Shown piece after piece: positions 1 to 8,634 of a DNA stretch of 64,000 bases. Under the pieces are notes generated by a model. That model saw nothing but the letters and a program-made list of their open reading frames with translations, was not told the origin of the DNA and did not search any database. This DNA is from a virus. The stretch is taken from positions 62,001-126,000 of the IMG/VR virus record IMGVR_UViG_3300005289_000016. One strand, given 5' to 3'. Within the stretch, counting starts at the first letter, position 1, and each line of letters begins with the position of its first letter. The translations under genes and the position numbers were made by a program.

Positions 1-20
1 TTCACTAAGACCTGCACTGG

Positions 21-46
21 GGGAGAGCTTCGGCTCTCCCTCTTTT
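21..46 (+). terminator. Intrinsic terminator with TTCG tetraloop
   Basis: Eight-pair stem GGGAGAGC/GCTCTCCC closed by a TTCG loop and followed by TCTTTT. It ends a gene lying upstream of the window. Confidence 0.85.
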
Positions 47-60
47 ACGGAGAGACTCCC

Positions 61-657
61 ATGCAGCTTACCGACGATGATTTCAAACGGCTCGATGAAA
101 TGGATAAAGAAGCCAATGCTCGCATGTCCGAGCGTGACTTCACCCAGCGTCTCCTGCCGCACCTTGTGCCGAATGGTCGGGGTGAAAACGTCCGTGTTGA
201 CATTTATGTAGCCGCTGCTGGTCATGCCAACCGCATGATCGACGTCTTCGAGAATGGCAACCCAGGCAAGATCCTGTTCACCGTTCCACCGCTGATCTCC
301 CCGACTCCGATGACCATCCGCTCAATCCATGCGCGGCCTGAAACGGACATCGGTGAACTCAGCGCAGAGTACGACGCCCAAGTGACCACCAACGCCCCAG
401 GCATGGTGATTGACGGTTTCGTGCAGCGCCTCATGGCTTTGAACTACACTCCGGCTGACGCGATCTCCGCTGTCTACGGGTTGATGTGGGCCAAGATCTA
501 CCGTCGTTACAACATCCCACTGGAATTGATGTTCGGTGAAGCCGCTCCTGAAGTCGCCAAGCAATTGGGTCAGATCAGCGGTGAAGCGGATGTCGATACC
601 GGCCAGGCCAGGAAGACCCTCGATGACATTGCTGAAGACGACATCGAACCGCTCTGA
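61..657 (+). CDS. Hypothetical protein, 198 aa
   Basis: Not recognised. The start is set by GGAG at 49-52, eight bases before ATG. The product looks soluble, with no signal peptide or membrane segment, and ends in an acidic tail (residues 180-198, many Asp and Glu). It stands directly after a terminator and seven bases before the phosphoesterase gene at 665, so it probably heads that operon. Codon use matches its neighbours. The protein is real on length, codon use and ribosome site, but no function can be inferred from its residues. Confidence 0.85.
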   Translation: MQLTDDDFKRLDEMDKEANARMSERDFTQRLLPHLVPNGRGENVRVDIYVAAAGHANRMIDVFENGNPGKILFTVPPLISPTPMTIRSIHARPETDIGELSAEYDAQVTTNAPGMVIDGFVQRLMALNYTPADAISAVYGLMWAKIYRRYNIPLELMFGEAAPEVAKQLGQISGEADVDTGQARKTLDDIAEDDIEPL

Positions 658-664
658 AAGACTC

Positions 665-1777
665 ATGGCGTTCATCTCGGACATCCACTTAGCCCATCCA
701 CGTACCAACACGTACCACATCATCCAGAACCTCCGCAAGGCGTTTCCCGATGATGAGCAGACGGGCAAGCTCGATGTCATTTTCTTTGCAGGCGACGTCT
801 TTGACCGCCTGATGAGTTTGCCTCAGGATGAGGTGGACGCCATCCAAGAGTGGATCGGTGATCTTCTTCGCATCTGCGCGAAACGCAACATCCTCGTGCG
901 GGTTCTCGAAGGTACACCAAGCCATGACTGGCGCCAGTCGAAACAGTTCGTCAACGTCAACAACACGCTGGACAATCCCGCTAACCTGCGCTACGTCGAT
1001 ACATTGAGTATTGAGGTGATACAGGAGCTGGACAACCTGAGCGTGCTGTACGTGCCGGACGAGTGGAACGCTGACGCCAGTGTTACCTGGGCTCAGGTCC
1101 AAGAACTCCTTTCGATCCATGGGTTGGAAAAGGTTGACGTGGGCTGTATGCACGGCTCCTTCGACTATCAGTTGCCCATTGAGTCGAGCAAGAACCACAA
1201 CAGCGACGCGTACATGTCCATCGTTCGCCATTACATCGGCATCGGGCACGTACACATCCGCACAGAGCGAAACGGCAAGATCTTGGCCCAAGGGTCCTTT
1301 GATCGCCTGTCGCACGGTGAGGAAGCCGCTAAGGGTCATTACAGGGCATGCATCTCGCCTGCCGGTAATTACCACTGGTTCGTTGAAAACACCGGTGCCC
1401 GCATCTATAAGACGCTGGACTGCCGGGATCAGGTCATTGAGGAAACCATTGACCTGTTAGCGCAATACGAGAACGAACCCGATCAGTCGAACTTCCGACT
1501 GATGATCCAACGGGGCGGTACGGTGCACCACGGCTTGAAGGATTTGCGTAAGCGCTTCCCTCAGTTCCGGTTGACCACACAGCTTGATGATCTGAAGACC
1601 CAGGAAGAAGTCCAACTGGCTCAACAGCAGGCTCCGGTGGTGAAACCGATCAGCATCACGCCTACCAACATCACGCACCTTGTGGCTGAGCGAATGGCCC
1701 GTCAGGGAACTGACGTGACAGATCCTCGGGCATTGAAGGTCCTGGCTGTCTTGGACAAATATAAAGAGGCAGCATAG
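665..1777 (+). CDS. Calcineurin-like metallophosphoesterase, Mre11/SbcD-like
   Basis: A 370-aa two-metal phosphoesterase. Visible motifs are D6-x-H8, GDVFDR (43-48), GTPSHD (83-88, in the place of the usual GNHD/E), MHG (162-164) and GHVH (194-197), in the order and spacing of the family. Mre11, SbcD and T4 gp47 of this family are nuclease subunits that process DNA ends with an SMC-like ATPase partner. The partner gene is not in this window. I chose ATG 665 because the D-x-H motif then lies at residue 6, as in SbcD. A longer in-frame start at 536 would overlap the previous gene by 120 bases and has no motif. The ribosome site is weak (GAAAG). A role in phage recombination or replication is likely; the substrate is unknown. 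Confidence 0.85.
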   Translation: MAFISDIHLAHPRTNTYHIIQNLRKAFPDDEQTGKLDVIFFAGDVFDRLMSLPQDEVDAIQEWIGDLLRICAKRNILVRVLEGTPSHDWRQSKQFVNVNNTLDNPANLRYVDTLSIEVIQELDNLSVLYVPDEWNADASVTWAQVQELLSIHGLEKVDVGCMHGSFDYQLPIESSKNHNSDAYMSIVRHYIGIGHVHIRTERNGKILAQGSFDRLSHGEEAAKGHYRACISPAGNYHWFVENTGARIYKTLDCRDQVIEETIDLLAQYENEPDQSNFRLMIQRGGTVHHGLKDLRKRFPQFRLTTQLDDLKTQEEVQLAQQQAPVVKPISITPTNITHLVAERMARQGTDVTDPRALKVLAVLDKYKEAA

Positions 1778-1785
1778 GAGGTTGC

Positions 1786-2655
1786 ATGATTACTGATCCC
1801 AGCGCCCAAGCGGCGCTGTCGAGCCGTGAGCTGGGGCAGATCCCCATCTCCATCGGTACCAGTCTGGCCCTTGAGGGTGCCTTCGGCATCCTTGAGGACA
1901 ACCACAACCCAAAGCCAATCATCCATAATGTTGACGTCTTGTATGTCAACATCCGGACGTTGATCCGGAACATGGTGGGGGCAATCGACAACGAGCAACT
2001 GAGCGCGGTCTTCCCTGAGGACCTGGCCCACATCCTCGTGAATGAACTGACGACCATTGAGCAAGCCGTGTCACTGGTGTCCAAAGGCCGGGTGAAAGTC
2101 CAGCCTTACCTGTGCAACTACCGGGACCTGCCTCGCAAGTTCCAGTATGGCATCCTCAAGAACGCTAACACGGATCGGCAGCGGTACGCTGCCCTTCGTG
2201 AAGAGAACACGGTCATCGAGTTCAAGCGCATCCTGCACGAGCATCCGAACATTCGCCCTATCGAAACCGATATGGAGTTGCCACCCGATGCCCGCAAGGT
2301 GCTGCTGCTGTCTAACTACGCGGTAGACCTTCTACAGCGGTATAAGTTTGCAGCGATCACGCTACTGGAATCGCACACCGGCGCCACTAAGCCTCCAGCC
2401 CTGTGGTACACCAAGCTTACCAACGGTAAAGAGCTGGAGAACATTCCGTTTGATCGGATGACTCTGCAATTCTTCGGTGACAACGGTAACCTGTTCACAG
2501 GCTTCCCGATCAAGTTCCGCAGGATCATGCTCGACATCGCTCAGAAAAACCGCTGGCATGCCATGACGACGAAGGATTACATCATCGGTTGCGTCAAGAA
2601 GGCTTACGAGCCTGAACTGGAGCGACTGGTCATTAATCTGTACTCGAAAGGTTAG
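1786..2655 (+). CDS. Hypothetical protein, 289 aa
   Basis: Not recognised. AGGAGG lies six bases before the ATG, and the gene follows the phosphoesterase by eight bases, so the two are probably co-transcribed. The product is soluble and predicted mixed alpha/beta, with many Leu, Ile and Arg and no Cys pair or P-loop. Its place between a Mre11-like nuclease and an SSB-like gene suggests a role in DNA replication or recombination, but that rests on position only. Confidence 0.85.
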   Translation: MITDPSAQAALSSRELGQIPISIGTSLALEGAFGILEDNHNPKPIIHNVDVLYVNIRTLIRNMVGAIDNEQLSAVFPEDLAHILVNELTTIEQAVSLVSKGRVKVQPYLCNYRDLPRKFQYGILKNANTDRQRYAALREENTVIEFKRILHEHPNIRPIETDMELPPDARKVLLLSNYAVDLLQRYKFAAITLLESHTGATKPPALWYTKLTNGKELENIPFDRMTLQFFGDNGNLFTGFPIKFRRIMLDIAQKNRWHAMTTKDYIIGCVKKAYEPELERLVINLYSKG

Positions 2656-2738
2656 GGGAACCGGCGGGTAAAAAGAAACACCTGGGTCCTATCTTTTGAA
2701 TAGAAGCCGATCACACTTTTTGGTTTGGAGTAACACAG

Positions 2739-3521
2739 ATGAGTGAACAGAACGCGCGTCCAGAAACGATTCTGGACGACCCTTCCCTGGCCCTCAAAGC
2801 AAAGAAGCAAGACGGCATGGAAGGCGAGCCTACTCTGCGTCCGGCTTACTACGAAAACAACCCACGTCTGGTCGTGAAGACCCGCGTACCGAACGACAAG
2901 AACCACGGCAAGATCGAAGCAGCGCTGTCAAACCGCGCCTTCTTCTCGGTCCTGCGTGCTCTGGAACTCGTGGCTGAATCCACCGGCCCGATCCAAGTGT
3001 TCCTGGACAACAAAGGCCACCGCTTCGTCGATAAGAAGCGTGACCCGAACCCGTCCATCATGAGCATGATCAAGCTCGAGAAGAACAACGAAGGCGTGAT
3101 CTCGATCTGCATCAGTGCAGGCAAGAACCGTCCTTTGATCGAGTTCCCGTTCCTCGACTGCACCTACCATCAGTTCCGTGATGGCCAAGGTAGCATGCCG
3201 GTAGCGGTAGCTTCCAAGCTGTACTGCCTGGGTTGGATCGACGTCGTTCGTGAATACCTGCCAGTGGTCATCGAGAAGAACTACGCCAAGCCGGCGTGGA
3301 TGCAGCGCCGTGAGCAGAACAACGGCGGAGGCGGTGGTCAGTGGGGTGGCAACAACGGTGGTAACCGTCAAGGTGGCGGTGGCAACAGCTGGGGCGGCAA
3401 CAACAATGGCGGCGGTAATTCCGGCGGCAATAGTTGGGGCGGTAACAGTGGCGGTGGTCAACCTGCTCCTCAGGTATCTGGTGGAACCGGTTTTGACTTC
3501 AGCGATGATGTGCCTCTATAA
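2739..3521 (+). CDS. Probable single-stranded DNA-binding protein (SSB-like architecture)
   Basis: The 260-aa product has three parts. Residues 1-185 form a folded basic/aromatic domain. Residues 190-245 form a low-complexity linker made almost only of Gly, Asn, Ser, Gln and Trp. The last nine residues are FDFSDDVPL. This matches the bacterial SSB layout of OB fold, Gly-rich linker and acidic tip (E. coli SSB ends DFDDDIPF), where the tip recruits replication and repair proteins. The N-terminal domain does not read clearly as a bacterial SSB OB fold, so the DNA-binding role is inferred from tail and linker. The gene lies in a replication/transcription block, with TTTGGAG before the ATG. Confidence 0.7.
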   Translation: MSEQNARPETILDDPSLALKAKKQDGMEGEPTLRPAYYENNPRLVVKTRVPNDKNHGKIEAALSNRAFFSVLRALELVAESTGPIQVFLDNKGHRFVDKKRDPNPSIMSMIKLEKNNEGVISICISAGKNRPLIEFPFLDCTYHQFRDGQGSMPVAVASKLYCLGWIDVVREYLPVVIEKNYAKPAWMQRREQNNGGGGGQWGGNNGGNRQGGGGNSWGGNNNGGGNSGGNSWGGNSGGGQPAPQVSGGTGFDFSDDVPL

Positions 3522-3543
3522 AACGAGCCCGACATAGCCAGCA

Positions 3544-3582
3544 TCGACACAGGACCCCACGCGGTCCTGTGTCGACTCTTAT
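3544..3582 (+). terminator. Long hairpin, probable terminator
   Basis: A perfect 13-pair stem (3544-3556 with 3563-3575) with loop CCACGC, followed by CTCTTATA. It separates the SSB-like gene from the next transcription unit. Confidence 0.75.
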
Positions 3583-3616
3583 ACCCTGACGACTATCCGT
3601 TCGACGTCTTTTCGGC

Positions 3617-3627
3617 GATACATTATC
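3617..3627 (+). promoter_or_regulatory. Promoter-like motif GATACATTATC
   Basis: Identical 11-mers occur at 8579 and 25721, each 26-46 bases before a start codon in an intergenic gap. This copy lies 35 bases before the GTG at 3662. It resembles the AT-rich phiKZ early promoter core (TATATTAC); which polymerase reads it is not known. Confidence 0.6.
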
Positions 3628-3661
3628 TTTGTGAATCAGTAACCATCGAGGTTGTACCAAC

Positions 3662-5227
3662 GTGCAGATTCAGCTTAATGAACTGTCGAGTAAGGGAATC
3701 ACATCCCTGACTCTGGATCACCGCGGCAATTCAATGAAGTTGTCAGCAGGCAGCTATCATTCCGCTGCGATCATCAACCGTGAAACACTGTTCAAGGAGA
3801 CCAATGACTTCCTCTCAAGCCTGCCGGCGGAGGATCAAGCCAAGCTTTGGGACTTGTATCTCAAGGTAAACGAGTACCTTTCGTCCGAAGAGATCCGGTC
3901 GTCGTACTTCATCCGCGCTGAAATTGAAGCGGTGGTGAAGCAGATGTACAAGATCATCACTTGGCCGGTGGTACGGGATTGGGTTGAGAAAGCCCGTCTG
4001 GAAATCCCAAGCGACGTCAATGAGAAGTTCGAAGAGTACAACGAGCGCGGTCGTAACTACCGCAGTCGGACGTACATCAAGTCGGACTACATCGACCTGC
4101 AAGCGTTGGCACTGGGGTTGCGGATGATTGTGCCTGTATGGGGCATGTACATCCAGAACGTGGCGTCCACCCACGGCAACGGGTACAAGGAATCGGAAGC
4201 TGTCAAGCTGATCGAGCTGGCTGGTGTGAACCAGTGGCCTCCTTATGTCCGCATGATGGAGTACATCGAGGCATCGGTGGACAAAGAGATCAGCATGACC
4301 ATGGTCATGGCCGGTCTGTCGAGTGAAGAAGTACCACGTCACTTGATGGCTATGGCATTGGTGCGCAAGATCTCCATCGGGCCGTTGTCCACTCCGGTGG
4401 ATCGGGACAGTCTGGCCCGGATTCTGTTCAACTACGTGACTGGCACTCACCTGCGCATGGACGGTCGCTTCCAAAGCGTCACCGGCGTAGTGCAGGCTAA
4501 ACGGTCCCGCAGTCTGGACAAAGGCGACGAAGACAACAGCTCGGTCTGGGACGACTACGGTCAAACCACCGAGATCACCGAAGGCGACCGGCAATTGCTG
4601 GAAGTGTTCAGTGAGAACACCAACGTCATCGTCGTACGTGCTGACCCAACTCTGGACATTGCTCGTGTGCAGCAATGCGTCGCCATCTGTTCTCGTCACG
4701 AAGAGCGCAAGGTGGAAGACTTCCAGAAGGCGATCATCTTCTGGGTTATCCGGACGATCTCGCCAGAAGCACGTGAGCTGCTGCTCAAGCGGACTGAGTT
4801 CCGTTTGATGGGTGTCGCTCAGGCAATCCTGGATCACTGGGGTTTCCACGAGCTGGCCATCCTGGTATCGGCGGAAGAGTACGTCAGCGATGAAGGTGAG
4901 ACCTACATCCCGACTGAAACCCGCAACAAGATCACCAAGCAGCAAGCAGAGGTATTGGACAAACAGTACCCGCACTGGCGCCAGGAAACGAAACGTCAGG
5001 AACCGGGCAAGCGTGGCAACGTAGCCGTGACTGCGATCGACATGGTCGTGGACTGGATGAGTGGCCGTGCTTGGAAACCACACGCACCTCGAGACATCAT
5101 TGAACGTGTGCCGATGCTTAATCAGACCGGCTACATGTACATCTCGGGCGACATCAGACGTCAACTAGCAGACATGATCATTCATGTCAACAACACTATC
5201 GGGAGCCGTACCCATGCAACTAATTGA
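3662..5227 (+). CDS. Large protein, candidate fifth subunit of the non-virion RNA polymerase (gp68 position)
   Basis: The 521-aa product has no motif I can name. In phiKZ the genes 68, 69, 70, 71-73 and 74 are consecutive, and gp68 is the extra non-virion RNAP subunit needed for promoter recognition. Here three large genes precede the beta and beta' C-terminal genes in the same order, and this one is first, with a length close to gp68. The assignment is therefore synteny only. The start is GTG with GAGG ten bases upstream; no ATG near it has a better site. It follows a GATACATTATC motif and overlaps the next gene by 14 bases. Confidence 0.6.
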   Translation: MQIQLNELSSKGITSLTLDHRGNSMKLSAGSYHSAAIINRETLFKETNDFLSSLPAEDQAKLWDLYLKVNEYLSSEEIRSSYFIRAEIEAVVKQMYKIITWPVVRDWVEKARLEIPSDVNEKFEEYNERGRNYRSRTYIKSDYIDLQALALGLRMIVPVWGMYIQNVASTHGNGYKESEAVKLIELAGVNQWPPYVRMMEYIEASVDKEISMTMVMAGLSSEEVPRHLMAMALVRKISIGPLSTPVDRDSLARILFNYVTGTHLRMDGRFQSVTGVVQAKRSRSLDKGDEDNSSVWDDYGQTTEITEGDRQLLEVFSENTNVIVVRADPTLDIARVQQCVAICSRHEERKVEDFQKAIIFWVIRTISPEARELLLKRTEFRLMGVAQAILDHWGFHELAILVSAEEYVSDEGETYIPTETRNKITKQQAEVLDKQYPHWRQETKRQEPGKRGNVAVTAIDMVVDWMSGRAWKPHAPRDIIERVPMLNQTGYMYISGDIRRQLADMIIHVNNTIGSRTHATN

Positions 5228-6710
5228 TCTCGTATTCCGTGAGCGTTCGGGCTACAAGGACATGCAGCTCCGTCCTTATTACGCCGATGCCACCAAAGAT
5301 TTGATCGGTGAGTTGGACCGCGATACCCGTGGTGGTGATGACCTGACTCCTGCGGCCCTGAGCCGTGTGGCAGGCCGTATCATCCGCCCGGCCGCCCAGC
5401 ACCAAGGCGCAGCTATTATCGCCAACGGCTGGGGCGAGAAGCGGTTCATGTTCATGATGACCGTTCTGGTCCGCAAGAGCCGTACCGACATCCGGACCCT
5501 GGAGATCTCCGGTTATACCGACTACGTGGGTGCTTCCCAAGGCATCCGTGGCGTCAAGCTTGATGAGAACATGGCGCTGTACTTCAACTCGGTCACAGAG
5601 CTGAACCAGAGCTACATGGATACCCCGACCCGTCGCGGTTGGCAGACCCAGATCGCCAGTTCGAACCACCTGATTGCGCCTCAAGTCATGCCGGACTTCA
5701 GCCGTGATCGGATGTCCGCCGGGACACTGGTAATGCGTCCAGAAGACGTGTTCCACAATAACCCGAAGAACGTGGTGTCTAACGCGTTCAACCGCCGTGC
5801 CGAGAAAGAGAACTACCTGGACATGCGCCATGGGTTCACCGGCAAAGGCCTGCGGATGTCCAACCGCCTCAATGACTCGTCCACTCGTTACTTGCACCGC
5901 TCGATCAAAGCGCTGGCAACTGCAAACGAAGGCGAAGTGTTTGGCCAAGGCAATGCGTTCGACCGGGACACCGGCTCGATCCTGAAGGATGCCCGTTCTC
6001 AGGTCCGTGAGAAGACCGTGAGCAGCATCCCAGTCCTGGCTGACATTGCTCGTGAGACCAACATCCTCGAGCAAGGCTTCATCACCTACGGTGAGCTGAT
6101 CGCCATGAACCCGGACTATGTCTGGGACGACGTCAAGGTGTTCTTCGAGCGCCCTGAGACTGTGGACACCTTCCACAACCGTTCTGGTTGGTCGGGTCGT
6201 GACAACAGTACCATCGCTGCGATCCAAGTGGTTCGTGCGTTGCCAGCGTTCATGGCGTTCCACCACATTGCGTACGTCGAATTCACGGCGGACAACATGT
6301 CGGCATTGGGTGAGCCAGTCATCATCATCCCGCAGTGCCTCCCGATCATTGGCAAGCAGATCACCGATCGCTCGCTGATGGCATTCGAAGAGCGCATGGT
6401 CACTGAGCTGTTCTACGACATGCTCCCGTGGCCAGACTGCATGTTTGAGATCGAAGTCCGTGCCGGTCTGGCCAACGACATCGTGATCAAGCTCAAGCTG
6501 GAAGGCGAAGATCCGTTCGAGGACACCTTCCCAGTCTTCTGTGACTCCTTGGTACCACCGGTCATTGTGAATGATCAGGACACCATCGGAGCCATGAGTT
6601 CCTCGCTGACCGACATCGTCGAAAGCCTGGGTGCTGGCCGTCGTGGCCGGGACGATCCAGACTACGCCGATGCACCGGTCCTCAGCAACAGCGGCAATTT
6701 CAATTTCTAA
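5214..6710 (+). CDS. Large hypothetical protein, 498 aa
   Basis: Not recognised. ATG 5214 is preferred to an in-frame ATG at 5184 because GGGAG lies eight bases before it and it overlaps the previous stop by only 14 bases, suggesting translational coupling. The protein is soluble and well folded by composition, ending in a short Asp/Gly/Asn-rich tail. It occupies the phiKZ gp69 position between the gp68-like gene and the RNAP beta gene. It may act with the transcription or replication machinery, but no catalytic motif is visible. Confidence 0.85.
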   Translation: MQLIDLVFRERSGYKDMQLRPYYADATKDLIGELDRDTRGGDDLTPAALSRVAGRIIRPAAQHQGAAIIANGWGEKRFMFMMTVLVRKSRTDIRTLEISGYTDYVGASQGIRGVKLDENMALYFNSVTELNQSYMDTPTRRGWQTQIASSNHLIAPQVMPDFSRDRMSAGTLVMRPEDVFHNNPKNVVSNAFNRRAEKENYLDMRHGFTGKGLRMSNRLNDSSTRYLHRSIKALATANEGEVFGQGNAFDRDTGSILKDARSQVREKTVSSIPVLADIARETNILEQGFITYGELIAMNPDYVWDDVKVFFERPETVDTFHNRSGWSGRDNSTIAAIQVVRALPAFMAFHHIAYVEFTADNMSALGEPVIIIPQCLPIIGKQITDRSLMAFEERMVTELFYDMLPWPDCMFEIEVRAGLANDIVIKLKLEGEDPFEDTFPVFCDSLVPPVIVNDQDTIGAMSSSLTDIVESLGAGRRGRDDPDYADAPVLSNSGNFNF

Positions 6711-6721
6711 GGGAGTAAAGC

Positions 6722-8161
6722 ATGGATCTCCATGAGTTCAATCCCCGTGTGCTCAATGCTATCGGGATCATCGACGAAACGGGCAAGGGTCACCTCAGCC
6801 GTGTGTTGGGCGAGAACCGTTACAGCCCGTTCATGATTGGTGAGAAGCGCGTGGTGCTGCCTACTTCCGAGCACCTGCGTAGTGACGACAAAGGGGTGGT
6901 GGTTTACCATCCCCTGTCCGAGAACATCACCCGTGGCGAATCGGACATGATCAAGTCCATGCGTGACCAGATCATGTTCAAGCTGACCGTAATCGCGGTG
7001 CAGTTGATCTCCGAGCTGGGCCGTGTGGCTGCTACTGACAGCGAGCATGGTCGCCTGGATGCAGCGTCGTCCAAGTACCTGAAGCAGGTCTCCGGCATGG
7101 ACGCTCGTTCGTACGAGTTCCTGAAGAAGGTCATCCTGCGTATCGGGCCTGAGCCTGAGAAGCGCCTGATCTCCATCAGCCTGCGTAAAGGTAACAAGGA
7201 CGGCGTCCTGCGCGCCGCCAAGTTCAAGTTCCCGGTTCTCGATCAGCTGCTGACCGACGAGCACGAACTGCTGGGTATGAAGTACCCGTCCAAGAAAGCC
7301 CGTCAGAACCTGATCGCGCTGTTCGAAATCGTGTTGGGCGACGAAGACACTCGTGCCAGCTACGACTACGGCAGCAAGAACATGGCAGCGCCGTACTTCC
7401 ATGCGCTGATGATGGGCTTCAATGCATTCGCGACGCATCTGAACGATGTGATCAAGAAGCACAAGAAGCTGCTGGGTAAAGCAGTTGACGAAGACGGCAA
7501 GGAAACTGGCCGCTGGATGTCCGACGACCTGCACATCGACCTGAGCTGGGTCGAAGGCATGGACGACCTGGCCGAGATGCGTCGCATCGTGCCTCCGCAA
7601 GAAGGTAACGAAGGCAGCATCATCGTGGCTGAGCCGAAAGACGTAGCCAAGACTGCCGAGAAGATCAGCAGCCGCATTGCGCCACCGACCCGCAGTTCTA
7701 CTGAAGGTCGTCGTGCTGAGCGTGCTGACGAAATGGATCTGCCGTTCGATGTGGACGACGATACCAATCAAGGCGCTCGCAGTGCACGTGGCGAAGTTCC
7801 TCCACCACCGCGCCGCAATGGGGCCAAGTCGCTGGACGATTACCTGTCCGGTGGCCGTGACCGTGATGACCGCCGTGGCGGTGGTGATCGCGATCGTGAT
7901 GATCGTGGTTCGAGCTGGAGTCGTGACCGTGGTCGTGATGACGACCGTCGTAGCTGGGGACGTGACCGCGATACCCGCGGTGGCCGTGACGATGATCGTC
8001 GTGGTCGTTACGATCTGGGTCTGGATCGTGATCGTGGCCGTGAAGAAGAGCGTGGCACCAGCTGGAGCCGCACTGACTTCCGTCGTGAAGAGCGTAGCAG
8101 CTCGGGTCGTCGTCCATTCGGTAGCGGTTCGCAGCAGACACAAGGCCGCGGTCGCTTCTGA
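6722..8161 (+). CDS. Hypothetical protein with long Arg/Asp-rich disordered tail
   Basis: The 479-aa product has a folded N-terminal part (about 1-350) and a C-terminal tail of about 105 residues built from Arg-Asp and Asp-Arg repeats with Gly, Ser and Trp, ending GRGRF. Such mixed-charge RD/RG tails occur in nucleic-acid-binding and condensate-forming proteins; this is an analogy. A large body domain with no nameable motif precedes it. GGGAG lies before the ATG, 11 bases after the previous stop, and a terminator follows the gene at 8174. Confidence 0.85.
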   Translation: MDLHEFNPRVLNAIGIIDETGKGHLSRVLGENRYSPFMIGEKRVVLPTSEHLRSDDKGVVVYHPLSENITRGESDMIKSMRDQIMFKLTVIAVQLISELGRVAATDSEHGRLDAASSKYLKQVSGMDARSYEFLKKVILRIGPEPEKRLISISLRKGNKDGVLRAAKFKFPVLDQLLTDEHELLGMKYPSKKARQNLIALFEIVLGDEDTRASYDYGSKNMAAPYFHALMMGFNAFATHLNDVIKKHKKLLGKAVDEDGKETGRWMSDDLHIDLSWVEGMDDLAEMRRIVPPQEGNEGSIIVAEPKDVAKTAEKISSRIAPPTRSSTEGRRAERADEMDLPFDVDDDTNQGARSARGEVPPPPRRNGAKSLDDYLSGGRDRDDRRGGGDRDRDDRGSSWSRDRGRDDDRRSWGRDRDTRGGRDDDRRGRYDLGLDRDRGREEERGTSWSRTDFRREERSSSGRRPFGSGSQQTQGRGRF

Positions 8162-8173
8162 CTGACGGCATAG

Positions 8174-8208
8174 AGAGGAGGCCACCACGGCCTCCCCTCT
8201 TTCTTTTG
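8174..8208 (+). terminator. Terminator between convergent genes
   Basis: GGCC-centred hairpin (AGAGGAGGCC with GGCCTCCCCTCT) followed by TTCTTTT. It lies between the plus-strand gene ending at 8161 and the minus-strand gene ending at 8209. Confidence 0.7.
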
Positions 8209-8547
8209 TCAGATTCGCCCTGGTGTTTGCAGGTAAAGGCTCTTGAGGGTATTGACAACTCCCAAGTCCGGCAACCGCATTTCCTTGAAGTCTCTGGTCA
8301 TCTGTGTAGGGCAGTCGAGGTCGTTTACCACCATGAAGATCAGCAAATTCTCGATCGGGTACTTCAATTCGACGATGAGCGACATGAAGTTGTATTCGAA
8401 CTTGTGAACCATCCCTGGATCTAGAGGGGTCTTTACACAGTTCGCCTTGAGGTATGCTTCGTGGGTGTGAATAAAGCTCAAGAACTCTGGTGAATGGAAG
8501 GTGGTATCGCCGTCGACCACCATCAGGTTGTTCAGTAGCTGGCTCAT
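8209..8547 (-). CDS. Small hypothetical protein, 112 aa, on the opposite strand
   Basis: Reading frame from ATG (complement of 8545-8547) to TGA at 8209. GGAG lies seven bases before the ATG on the minus strand. The frame stays open far upstream, antisense to the RNAP genes, but that part is a shadow; only this segment lies in otherwise empty DNA and has a ribosome site. The product (starts MSQLLNNLMVVDGD) is hydrophobic in the middle, without a clear membrane helix. It is the lone minus-strand gene in the first 18 kb, convergent with the gene before and divergent from the RNAP beta gene. In phiKZ a homing-endonuclease intron lies close by, but this protein shows no nuclease motif. Confidence 0.75.
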   Translation of the reverse strand: MSQLLNNLMVVDGDTTFHSPEFLSFIHTHEAYLKANCVKTPLDPGMVHKFEYNFMSLIVELKYPIENLLIFMVVNDLDCPTQMTRDFKEMRLPDLGVVNTLKSLYLQTPGRI

Positions 8548-8578
8548 GCCCGTGCTCCTCGTTTGAATTTTCTTCAGT

Positions 8579-8589
8579 GATACATTATC
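8579..8589 (+). promoter_or_regulatory. Promoter-like motif GATACATTATC
   Basis: Exact copy of the 11-mer at 3617, 46 bases before the RNAP beta start codon, in the divergent gap with the minus-strand gene. Confidence 0.6.
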
Positions 8590-8634
8590 TAGTTGGTAAG
8601 CGAGTGCTAACCTGTAGTGTAATGGGAGTAATCG

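Noticed and set aside
3815-5164. Antisense frame of 449 codons inside the gp68-position gene
   Set aside because: Composition (many His, Val, Asp) is typical of reading the third frame of GC-rich genes, and no ribosome site exists.
6707-8188. Antisense frame of 493 codons with Thr/Ile/Val repeats
   Set aside because: It is the complement of the Arg/Asp repeat tail and neighbouring coding sequence; the apparent repeats are mirror images of that tail.
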